Shown here piece after piece: positions 29,311 to 39,169 of a stretch of 64,000 nucleotides of DNA (its first letter is position 1; each line of letters starts with the position of its first letter). This DNA comes from Leptolyngbya sp. Heron Island J. Lineage in GTDB: Bacteria; Cyanobacteriota; Cyanobacteriia; Phormidesmidales; Phormidesmidaceae. Where the stretch lies: positions 282,541 through 346,540 of the forward strand of contig NZ_AWNH01000115.1 in assembly GCF_000482245.1 (NCBI RefSeq). Reading direction: 5' to 3'. Position numbers and translations under genes: made by a program. Under the pieces are notes generated by a model. That model was not told the origin of the DNA and ran no database searches. It saw nothing but the letters and a program-made list of their open reading frames with translations.

Positions 29311-31443
29311 CTATCGTCCTGGCACCTCGCTTGTGCCTGTGGTTTCTAGTGGCTCAATAGCGCTGACTAAACCCAGCAGAGGTCCCACTTGTTCCTGTCC
29401 GTTTAGGGCCAACTCACTATGACAAAGATAAAGCCTCTCGGTGGTCCGTCCCAGCAGATCTCGCAAAATTCTCTCTAATCTGGCTTCATGCATGGTCTCT
29501 GTATCGGCAGCCGTCACCGGTCGCTCGGGCCAGCTGCTTAAGAAAATCTCAGCGCCAAATAGTTCATCGCGGCCGGTTAGCCAGCGGGGAGACCCGGCAT
29601 CCAACCAAAACTGCCAGCGATGGGTAAGTCGCTGGGCTCGATACTGAAATACGGTGGCCAACGTTACCCCCTGCCGTTCCCCATCTAACGCTCTGGCCGG
29701 ATAGGGATTAGCGGATACCGTCCCACGCTGCAGCAACCGAATAAAACGTCCCACATCGCTTAGGGTGTCTTCTCTTGGTATGCCGCCATAGAGCGCTAAT
29801 CGCTGTTCTACATCCCAAAAATACTGGGCTGTTTCCATCAGTTCTCGTAGAGCTGAAAGCTGGTCGGTGGGTAAATAGTTGCCACGCCACAAAAAGTCTT
29901 GTACGGCCCGATCCAAGGTGATTACGGGACTGACTGGATAACGCTGTTGTTGCTGTTTTTTTTGCTCGCTAAGCCAGGCCAAAATGCGATTGTAGGCAGC
30001 TGTTGCTTGATGGCCCAGACGGTCCCAACGGGGAAAGTTTTCTACGGGTAACAGCCTAGGGTGGTCAATGTCAGGTACGAAGCAGTGGTCAGCAATTAGC
30101 TCTGAGCGCACCGGGTCAATGTGGGTGAGGTCAAACCAGGGTAAACTGGCTTCGTTTTCTGGGGTTTGGCTGAGCACCACTAGCATTTCAGCTACGGCAT
30201 CGCGATTGACTAACCGACCTAATCCTGGGTAGACCAGGGCCAGCAGAGTCAGCAATGCTCGGACAAAGGGTGAACTAATGAGGGGACGCTGGTCTTTGAG
30301 AGAGGCAACGATGATCCCGCGTCTGCTTAAAATTTCGATCAGACTGTAGCGGGCAATGGCGTCTAAACCTGGACCGATGATGGCAATGTCTGAGGGAGCA
30401 ACGGCCTCACGATGAATGGCATCGGCAATCAAATCAGCGGTCTGGCGTAGCATTTTGCCACGGGTGGTGGCTGTAATTAGCTGGATCGGCTCAGGTAGCT
30501 CGGGAATGGCCAATGGATCTTGCACCCACTGCACGATGTCATCGGCTATGGCATGGCCAAGGCTGTCGCTATTGGTGTGGGGCAGCTGTATTCTTTCGCA
30601 TCCTTGTGCTAATGCCAGAGTGGCTGCTGGATCGGCTCCCACACCTAGCCGGATCTGTCCGTTGGGATTGTAGGTAAAGGCTTGGGGCCGATCGGCGGTT
30701 TTGAAGACTTGGAATAGGAAGGGTGCGATCGCACTATACTCATCCACATCATCAGCCACCGTCCCGGAAAATCGGTCTAACAACTGAGCCTGATACTGAG
30801 GCAGCGGCAACAAATACCGCCAATACAGTTCCGTCATTAAACCATAAGTCAGAAATCCTCGTTCTAAACACCAGGCTCTCCACTGCAGTAGCGCGGTCCC
30901 CATCACATTCCAAGTATCCATGGGAACCAGATTAGGCATCATCCCGGCCCGTAACCGCTGGGTAATCTCCTCGGTGGGAATACCTGCGGAGGCCGCTAGC
31001 TGCAATAAGTCTAGGGCGCGTCGCACCGTTTTTGACTCTGACCACCCCTCCACCTGCAGCGATTGATCTAACAAAGGCTCCCACAGCTGTAAAGCCAGTA
31101 ACTGTTCATTCTCAGGCCGCAGCTTCAGAGGAAACTGCGCCTTCAGCGCCATGACATCCACCAGCAATGGCCAAAAGAGAATCACTTCGCTCTGGATAAA
31201 CCCTGCTGGTGTGGTGGTCGTATAGGGCACTCGATCCTGAATAACAGCCGCCAGTCGCTGCGCCAGGGCCATACGATTATCACCATTGGCCGCAAATACC
31301 AACCAGGGACACTCTACATTGGCCGACTGACGCGATAACCAATCAATCAGGTGCTGAGTTTTGCCATTGCGAGTTGCCCCTGTAATCCATACCCATGTTG
31401 CTGTCACCTCAGATCCCCTCCTTAATATCTGCGGAGATGACAT
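29311..31443 (-). CDS. UvrD/AddB-like P-loop protein of cyanobacteria ('recombinase family')
   Basis: 710 residues. A Walker A motif, WITGATRNGKTQHL, lies at about residues 18-31. Superfamily I helicase-like features follow: TVADDVDEYSAIAPFLFQ (in the position of Walker B), IQLITATTRGKMLRQTADL and PSDIAIIGPGLDAIARYS. The arrangement resembles AddB/RexB, the partly inactive helicase-nuclease subunit of bacterial AddAB. No cysteine cluster or nuclease motif is visible, and no addA or recB gene is adjacent. The family is often annotated as a recombinase, which I think is misleading. Probable role: DNA break processing. Confidence 0.7.
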   Translation of the reverse strand: MSSPQILRRGSEVTATWVWITGATRNGKTQHLIDWLSRQSANVECPWLVFAANGDNRMALAQRLAAVIQDRVPYTTTTPAGFIQSEVILFWPLLVDVMALKAQFPLKLRPENEQLLALQLWEPLLDQSLQVEGWSESKTVRRALDLLQLAASAGIPTEEITQRLRAGMMPNLVPMDTWNVMGTALLQWRAWCLERGFLTYGLMTELYWRYLLPLPQYQAQLLDRFSGTVADDVDEYSAIAPFLFQVFKTADRPQAFTYNPNGQIRLGVGADPAATLALAQGCERIQLPHTNSDSLGHAIADDIVQWVQDPLAIPELPEPIQLITATTRGKMLRQTADLIADAIHREAVAPSDIAIIGPGLDAIARYSLIEILSRRGIIVASLKDQRPLISSPFVRALLTLLALVYPGLGRLVNRDAVAEMLVVLSQTPENEASLPWFDLTHIDPVRSELIADHCFVPDIDHPRLLPVENFPRWDRLGHQATAAYNRILAWLSEQKKQQQQRYPVSPVITLDRAVQDFLWRGNYLPTDQLSALRELMETAQYFWDVEQRLALYGGIPREDTLSDVGRFIRLLQRGTVSANPYPARALDGERQGVTLATVFQYRAQRLTHRWQFWLDAGSPRWLTGRDELFGAEIFLSSWPERPVTAADTETMHEARLERILRDLLGRTTERLYLCHSELALNGQEQVGPLLGLVSAIEPLETTGTSEVPGR

Positions 31444-31575
31444 CTGATGTTAGCGTAGCTTCTAAAACATGTTTCCCAATTGGCCGATATGCAAAAAGGA
31501 CTCACCGCTGGCGAGCCCTAGGTAGTTCATTCAAACAATATCAACATTGGCTGACTCCGAACGGAGCATGCCTAT

Positions 31576-31746
31576 CTAAGAAATTACGGTAGTTAGAGCG
31601 ATCAAGCCAACCACCAGGGCAGCCCCTAGACCTCCTAGGATAAGGTAGTTACGCTTCTCACCCGCTGTGGGTGGTTCAGCTTCATACATCTTGGGCTCAG
31701 AAGCAAAGTTGTTAAGGCGTCCACCTTCTTCAGTGGTATATGGCAT
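31576..31746 (-). CDS. psb34: Psb34 (photosystem II assembly-associated small protein)
   Basis: 56 residues from the ATG at 31744-31746; the frame extends seven codons further, but MPYTTEEGGRLNNFASEPK is the known N-terminus. It has a soluble N-terminal half and one membrane helix (about 35-55). In cyanobacteria Psb34 binds photosystem II assembly intermediates around CP47, near the site used by high-light-inducible proteins. It is monocistronic here, transcribed leftward. The call is by N-terminal signature and length. Confidence 0.9.
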   Translation of the reverse strand: MPYTTEEGGRLNNFASEPKMYEAEPPTAGEKRNYLILGGLGAALVVGLIALTTVIS

Positions 31747-32256
31747 AAATATTGACTCTTGCTGCACATTTATATTTTACTTTAGCAAAGGTTGATGTAG
31801 ATAATTATCATATTTGACACATTTTGCAAAAGTACTTAGCAATATCTCCACCCTCTGCAAAGGCATCAGCTTGGATATTTAGAGAAATTGGAGAAAAAGA
31901 AAGAGTATCGTTGCAGCTCTGTTGAGCCAACTATCCATTGTGCCAAAATGACACAACCGAGATGACGTAATCAATACGCTTTAAAGAACAAAGCACAATC
32001 TGGAAGAGAATTGATAATCCCTCGAAAACCTTAAGATACCCGCAATATAAGCCTCAAAAAAACTGTTGTGGGCTAGCCTATAGCCTTGGTTTACATCCCC
32101 TTAGCAAAGGCTAACAAACAGATAAAAACGCTCAGCGAGTTATCGGTTTGATGGGCGAGTGTAGTGTAATCATCACCTGATTTGGGTAAGGTTCCCCCCA
32201 GGCAACCAAAGAGCAATCGGTACAATAGCATCGAAGACTGCATGTGAGGGCATACG
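31747..32256. other. 510-bp divergent intergenic stretch between psb34 and the GTPase gene
   Basis: No gene seen in either direction. It must carry both promoters. Toward the GTPase gene there is TACAAT at 32221-32226 and the ribosome site GTGAGGG at 32243-32249. The left half is AT-rich, which suits a strong light-regulated psb34 promoter, but I cannot place its boxes with confidence. Confidence 0.4.
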
Positions 32257-33453
32257 ATGACCGATTTATCACTAGATCAGGTCACCCGGCGTTTGCTGAA
32301 ATGGTTCATAGTTGATGACACTCAAGTTGCCAGTATTTTAGAAAAAATCAAGGCAGAGCTACCTACCACAGAAGCCTGGCTAATTGGCAAACCGCAATCA
32401 GGTAAAAGCTCGGTAGTACGCGGTTTAACTAGAGTATCTGCAGATATTATCGGCCAGGGGTTTCGACCTCACACGCAGCATACCCAGCGTTATGCCTACC
32501 CTTCAGCAGAACTGCCCCTATTACTATTTACTGACACTGTGGGGTTGGGAGATGTGGCCCGCAGTGTGGACAGTATTATCCAAGAACTGCAGACAGACCT
32601 GGCGCAACCCGCACGGGGAGCCAGGATCCTATTGGTCACGATTAAGGTCAACGACTTTGCAGTTGACAGTCTGCACCAGATTTTAAGCCAGGTGCGAGCC
32701 CAAAATCCGTCTGTGCCAGTGGTACTGATTGTCACTTGTCTCCACGAACTTTATCCCACAGGCGCTGAGCATTCGCCCTACCCCCCTACTCAAACTGCTG
32801 TTCAACGGGCCTTTGGTGAACTCAAACGTAGTTTTGACGGTCTGTACGACAGTGCCGTCATGATTGACTTTACCCTTGAAGAAGATAGCTACCAGCCTGT
32901 TTTTTATGGACTAGATGCGTTGCTGCATGTCCTCTCTGAGCAGCTGCCTGAGGCCGAATCTAAAGCGATTTATCAGCTGCTTGACCAGACAGACAATGCC
33001 ACAACCCAGCTAGGGGCCATTTATCGAGATGTTGCTCGACGCTATATTGCTGCCTTTGCCGTGATTGCGGCTACCTTGGCTGCGGTGCCCTTACCTTTTG
33101 CCACCATGCCTGCCATCACTGCTCTGCAGGTATCGATGATTGTGGCGCTGGGTCAACTTTATGGTCAGCGCCTCAGCTTTTCTCAGGCTGGTGGTGTTGC
33201 TAGCACCATTGCTGGCGGCTTTTTAGCTCAGGCCATTGGACGAGAGTTAATCAAACTGGTGCCTGGATTTGGCAGTGTCGTTGCTGCGTCTTGGGCGGCA
33301 GCCTACACTTGGGCTTTAGGTGAAGGAGCCTGTGTTTATTTTGGTGATCTCATGGGTGGCAAGAAGCCTGATCCTGAAAAAATTCAAGCAGTGATGAAAG
33401 AAGCGTTTAAGGCGGCTAAGGAGCGGTTTCGTCACAAAGATGGTGCTAGCTAA
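32257..33453 (+). CDS. Era-like GTPase with DUF697 membrane domain
   Basis: 398 residues. The GTPase domain comes first: P-loop GKPQSGKSS (44-52), switch/G3 DTVGLGD (93-99) and a beta strand VPVVLIVTCLHELY in the G4 position. G4 therefore reads TCLHE instead of NKxD, so guanine specificity is uncertain. The C-terminal half (about 250-370) is hydrophobic and glycine/alanine-rich (ATMPAITALQVSMIVALG), matching DUF697/YcjF-type membrane segments. Related proteins are thought to work at the membrane. A terminator follows at 33498. Confidence 0.83.
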   Translation: MTDLSLDQVTRRLLKWFIVDDTQVASILEKIKAELPTTEAWLIGKPQSGKSSVVRGLTRVSADIIGQGFRPHTQHTQRYAYPSAELPLLLFTDTVGLGDVARSVDSIIQELQTDLAQPARGARILLVTIKVNDFAVDSLHQILSQVRAQNPSVPVVLIVTCLHELYPTGAEHSPYPPTQTAVQRAFGELKRSFDGLYDSAVMIDFTLEEDSYQPVFYGLDALLHVLSEQLPEAESKAIYQLLDQTDNATTQLGAIYRDVARRYIAAFAVIAATLAAVPLPFATMPAITALQVSMIVALGQLYGQRLSFSQAGGVASTIAGGFLAQAIGRELIKLVPGFGSVVAASWAAAYTWALGEGACVYFGDLMGGKKPDPEKIQAVMKEAFKAAKERFRHKDGAS

Positions 33454-33497
33454 GGACATTTCTGACAAAAAAACTACCAGTTATCCAGGCCCCCAAA

Positions 33498-33518
33498 CCC
33501 CCAAAATTGGGGGCTTTT
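33498..33518 (+). terminator. Rho-independent terminator after the GTPase gene
   Basis: CCCCCAAAATTGGGGG (perfect, minimal loop) followed by CTTTT. It lies 45 bases after the GTPase stop codon. A second run (TCCCCAGGATTGGGGA) follows at about 33529, so there may be two tandem hairpins. Confidence 0.75.
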
Positions 33519-33643
33519 AGTCTTGTCCTCCCCAGGATTGGGGAAACTCCAGGATGCCTAACTGGGAAAACACAGGTATTTCCATAAAAGGGGGGCCTTC
33601 AACTGGTATAGTCTTTTCGAGAAAACGCCTAAAAGGCAGCTCT

Positions 33644-34492
33644 TTATTCTCTAAAGTAGGGTGGCTGCGTATTCTTTTGAGGCCAACTTTTGTAAATAAA
33701 ATGTCCCAGAGTTGGTGCCGCTAAACATACCCCAACTAAGCCAATCCACCAGGTTTGCTGAAAGTCTTCAATATTAAACGTTTGAGAACTAGTGGAGAAC
33801 AGTTCTGGAGTAACTGAAACGACATTGTTGAGGGCATGGGCAATGATCGGAACCCACAGGCTGCGGGTACGAATATACAACAGTGCCATAATCACCCCAA
33901 ACATTGTCAGGCCCATCGGATTGTTGATGTGTAACATACCAAACAACACCGATGACATAATCACCCCTACGGGCAAGTTCCAACGGACAGCCCAGCGCTG
34001 TAGCAAGACCCCGCGAAATACAAATTCTTCGGTGATGGGTGCAAAGACCAGAACGACAAACAGCATTAAGTAGCGGTATAGCTCAGGGGCGGCCGTTTCT
34101 ACATTCAGCAGCTGCTCGGTCAAGCGTTCTTCGACAAAACCGGGGGCAAACAGTGAGATCGGATAGAACAGGAGTAAAAAACTACTAAACGAAAAAATGA
34201 GCATACTGGCGATTAGCAAGATGCCATAGGCCCAGGGAAAACGCGGTGGTGGACCGAATACCCGAGTTAACCGCAAACCAGCCCGACGTCCGGTGGTTAG
34301 TAGAACACCGCACACTAGGCCAAAAATGATCATGAACTGGATCGGCATCCAGAGTCTGTCACTTAGAGGCCAGGGCAATAGCTGTTGATATTCGAGGACA
34401 CCGTAGACGATACCCACTAGCAGATTGCTAATGATGAAGGCGACAAGGACATGGGTGCGGAATTTAAGTACTTCGAAGGGGTTCCTACCCAT
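33644..34492 (-). CDS. CPBP family intramembrane metalloprotease (CaaX protease/Abi-like)
   Basis: 282 residues with about seven or eight hydrophobic helices. Metal site motifs: ITEEFVFRGVLLQRW (Glu155, Glu156, Arg160), FGMLHINNP (His) and IIAHALNNV (His). These are motifs 1-3 of the CPBP/Abi family. Members process prenylated or other membrane proteins; in bacteria some relate to bacteriocin immunity. In cyanobacteria the role is usually unknown. It starts with ATG at 34490-34492 and is a single gene. Confidence 0.9.
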   Translation of the reverse strand: MGRNPFEVLKFRTHVLVAFIISNLLVGIVYGVLEYQQLLPWPLSDRLWMPIQFMIIFGLVCGVLLTTGRRAGLRLTRVFGPPPRFPWAYGILLIASMLIFSFSSFLLLFYPISLFAPGFVEERLTEQLLNVETAAPELYRYLMLFVVLVFAPITEEFVFRGVLLQRWAVRWNLPVGVIMSSVLFGMLHINNPMGLTMFGVIMALLYIRTRSLWVPIIAHALNNVVSVTPELFSTSSQTFNIEDFQQTWWIGLVGVCLAAPTLGHFIYKSWPQKNTQPPYFRE

Positions 34493-34745
34493 GCTTACAG
34501 TCTAATAATTAGGACGCATTTAATTGTAAAGCAGATGGAATAATTGGGGCACTGCTGTGGTTTGAGCTGCTTTGGTCTGACGGTGACTGGCAAAGAGCCT
34601 GGCCAGACGGTTTAAGGGTTTGGGCTGTCTCAGTTCATAGGTTTGTAACTTTACTCTAAACCAGAGGGCTTGTTGGATTTGCCTTAGGGCCATCTAGAGC
34701 TATGTTAAAACTGCATAGCAGTAAAGCGGCAATCAGGATAGACAT

Positions 34746-35633
34746 ATGTGCGATCGCACACCTCCCCGCAAACCCTGGCAACCCAGCACCCTATGGTCTA
34801 AGCTACAAACTCAAACTGAGCATGGCTTAGCCACTGAGGCCCTAAAACCCATTGACACCAACCATGAAATAGTTGCTGATGGCGGTGTGGAATTTATCGT
34901 ACGGATTTTAATCAACCTGAACCGTAAGGCCCAAGCCCGTAAAGTACAGGCAAAAAAAAAGACCAACCCTTTTTTACCCTACGATCCTAATCTGTACGTC
35001 ACAGACGTTTCCGATACCCATGTCTGTCTGCTCAACAAATTCAACGTCGTTGACCATCACTTTTTAATTGTTACCCGTCAGTTCGAATCACAGCTCGACT
35101 GGCTTAACCTGACGGATTTTGAAGCCCTGTGTCGCTGCTTCAATGAAGTCGCCGGTCTATTTTTCTATAACGGTGGCCCTGCTGCTGGAGCTAGCCAACC
35201 CCATAAACATCTGCAGCTTGTGCCTCAGCAATCAATGGCCCTGCCCATTGAAACAGCCATTCGCACCACATCCTTTATCGATGGCATGGGCCAATCTCCC
35301 CAACTGCCCTATGCCCATCGGATCGTCCAAATCCAACCTGACGATGGCCCCCAACAATGGCTTCAACACTATCGACGACTGTTGAGTAGTTTAGACATCG
35401 ACGATCCAACCGGTCAGTGGCAAGGCTCTCAACGAATAGCCTACAACCTACTCGGTACACGCCACTGGCTAATGGCCGTTCCCCGTCGCCAGGACGACTA
35501 CCTGGGCATTTCGGTCAACTCCTTAGGCTTTGCCGGTTCGCTCCTGGTAAAAAACCAAGACCAGATGGAGCAGCTCAAGCAGCTTGGGCCAATGCAGCTA
35601 TTAAAGGAAGTAGGTAAAGCAATCCAATCATAG
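34746..35633 (+). CDS. ATP adenylyltransferase (Ap4A phosphorylase)
   Basis: 295 residues, HIT-superfamily. It splits diadenosine tetraphosphate using phosphate (or adenylylates ADP). The active-site motif is PHKHLQLVP (about 150-158), preceded by GGPAAGASQ. NPFLPYDPNLYV, LLNKFNVVDHHFLIVTR and HWLMAVPRR complete the pattern. The start codon ATG at 34746 runs directly into a HIP1 octamer (34750-34757), so the second to fourth codons are Cys-Asp-Arg. A CAGGA ribosome site lies ten bases before it. Confidence 0.92.
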   Translation: MCDRTPPRKPWQPSTLWSKLQTQTEHGLATEALKPIDTNHEIVADGGVEFIVRILINLNRKAQARKVQAKKKTNPFLPYDPNLYVTDVSDTHVCLLNKFNVVDHHFLIVTRQFESQLDWLNLTDFEALCRCFNEVAGLFFYNGGPAAGASQPHKHLQLVPQQSMALPIETAIRTTSFIDGMGQSPQLPYAHRIVQIQPDDGPQQWLQHYRRLLSSLDIDDPTGQWQGSQRIAYNLLGTRHWLMAVPRRQDDYLGISVNSLGFAGSLLVKNQDQMEQLKQLGPMQLLKEVGKAIQS

Positions 35634-35634
35634 G

Positions 35635-35670
35635 GTTTGTCGGAATATTCCTTAGAACACCCCGACAAAC
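35635..35670. terminator. Hairpin between convergent genes
   Basis: GTTTGTCGG (35635-35643) and CCGACAAAC (35662-35670) form a perfect 9-bp stem with an 18-base loop. It starts right after the Ap4A phosphorylase stop and ends eight bases before the convergent gene's stop, so it may serve both. Confidence 0.65.
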
Positions 35671-35678
35671 AAGAAATC

Positions 35679-35993
35679 TTAAATCCAAGCCGAAATATCC
35701 TCGCCGCATTCATCGGCTAGAAAGCACAGAGCCCGAAATCGCAGCCCAACGACCTCGTCATATAAAGGATTGAGCTTACACATCGGTGGAATATGAGCGA
35801 CCGTACGACCAAATAGAACAACATCGCGCTCAAATGGACATTGGGCAGGTACAAACCGTGCAATACGATGAGCCAGCCTGGGATCATTAACTTCTAAAGC
35901 ATCAATCCAACGTCTGATGGGCTGTAGGGGTTGAAACTGAAACTTGACGCCATGAAAGACATGATTCTTCAGAAATGCAGTGGCAGAAGACAT
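35679..35993 (-). CDS. Mo-dependent nitrogenase C-terminal-like protein
   Basis: 104 residues. The pattern QPIRRWIDALEVNDPRLAHR, CPFERDVVLFGRTV and IPPMCKLNPLYDEVVGLRFR matches the cyanobacterial family named for similarity to a C-terminal nitrogenase-associated segment. Despite the name, these proteins occur in non-diazotrophs too, and the function is unknown. The two cysteines after FVPAQ and HIPPM are conserved family positions. No nif gene is in the window. Confidence 0.8.
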   Translation of the reverse strand: MSSATAFLKNHVFHGVKFQFQPLQPIRRWIDALEVNDPRLAHRIARFVPAQCPFERDVVLFGRTVAHIPPMCKLNPLYDEVVGLRFRALCFLADECGEDISAWI

Positions 35994-38448
<2,455 letters not shown>

Positions 38449-38479
38449 CATCCATCCTGCCTTTTTTAGGCCATATTTT

Positions 38480-38515
38480 GTAGGGGCGTTCCATGGAATG
38501 CCCCTACGTTTTTTA
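38480..38515 (+). terminator. Rho-independent terminator of groEL2
   Basis: GTAGGGGCGTTCC (38480-38492) pairs with GGAATGCCCCTAC (38495-38507) along 13 bp with one G-T wobble, followed by GTTTTTTA. It starts 31 bases after the groEL2 stop. The ATG at 38498 lies inside this stem, which argues against that codon as the start of the next gene. Confidence 0.88.
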
Positions 38516-38590
38516 TTATTGATTGGCGCAGAGATATTAATCGGCTATATTCTAAATAGTACATATTTACTTAGTGATTGGAAAAAGCCA

Positions 38591-39091
38591 GTGACTCAAG
38601 TGTCTGACCTAGCCAAGCTCCATGAGGTGGAACTCAGCCAGCGAATTTTAGAAATGGCCAAGGCAGGTGTCTACCGCGAGTCGCTATTTGAAACATTTAG
38701 TGGGGTGGCGAGCAAACGTCAGGTGCGGGCTGCGATCGCAACCGCCAAACAGTTTGGTCTCCGCTCGAATCCAGCCCTCCGCGATACCGATCTGGGCACT
38801 TACTATCAGATTGATCCCAAGCAATACGATAGTTTTCAAACCCTTCTGGAATCAGCAATCTCGCCCGTATCCAACGATGATGTCGCCACCCGTTTGCGCA
38901 AACTCACCGAAGCTGTACAGATTCTGGTACGGGTGTCGGGGGGAGTTGCGATCGCCCTATTAATCAGCGGCAGTCTCTGTGTACTCAACGGCAAGCTCAC
39001 CCTAGCCGCCACCATCTGGAGTGCATCTTTGGCCGTTAGCCTGGTCTGGATGCTACAAAAATTGTTGGTTGGGTCGTTATTGGAGGGGTAA
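38591..39091 (+). CDS. Membrane protein of unknown function with a helical cytoplasmic N-terminus
   Basis: Start uncertain. The frame opens at ATG 38498, inside the groEL2 terminator. I prefer the GTG at 38591, which has GGAAAA just upstream and gives 166 residues. The N-terminal 90 residues are soluble and helical (ELSQRILEMAKAGVYRES, SKRQVRAAIATAKQFGL), with an HTH-like feel but no clear DNA-binding domain. Two hydrophobic helices end the protein. I do not recognise a family. If the 38498 start were real there would be an extra hydrophobic N-terminus. Confidence 0.55.
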   Translation: MTQVSDLAKLHEVELSQRILEMAKAGVYRESLFETFSGVASKRQVRAAIATAKQFGLRSNPALRDTDLGTYYQIDPKQYDSFQTLLESAISPVSNDDVATRLRKLTEAVQILVRVSGGVAIALLISGSLCVLNGKLTLAATIWSASLAVSLVWMLQKLLVGSLLEG

Positions 39092-39169
39092 TGCGTTTTT
39101 TCTCGGCATACAAATTTCAAGGGATATCCCGTAGGGACAATCCCTTGTGGTTGACCTAGTTCCTAGGTT

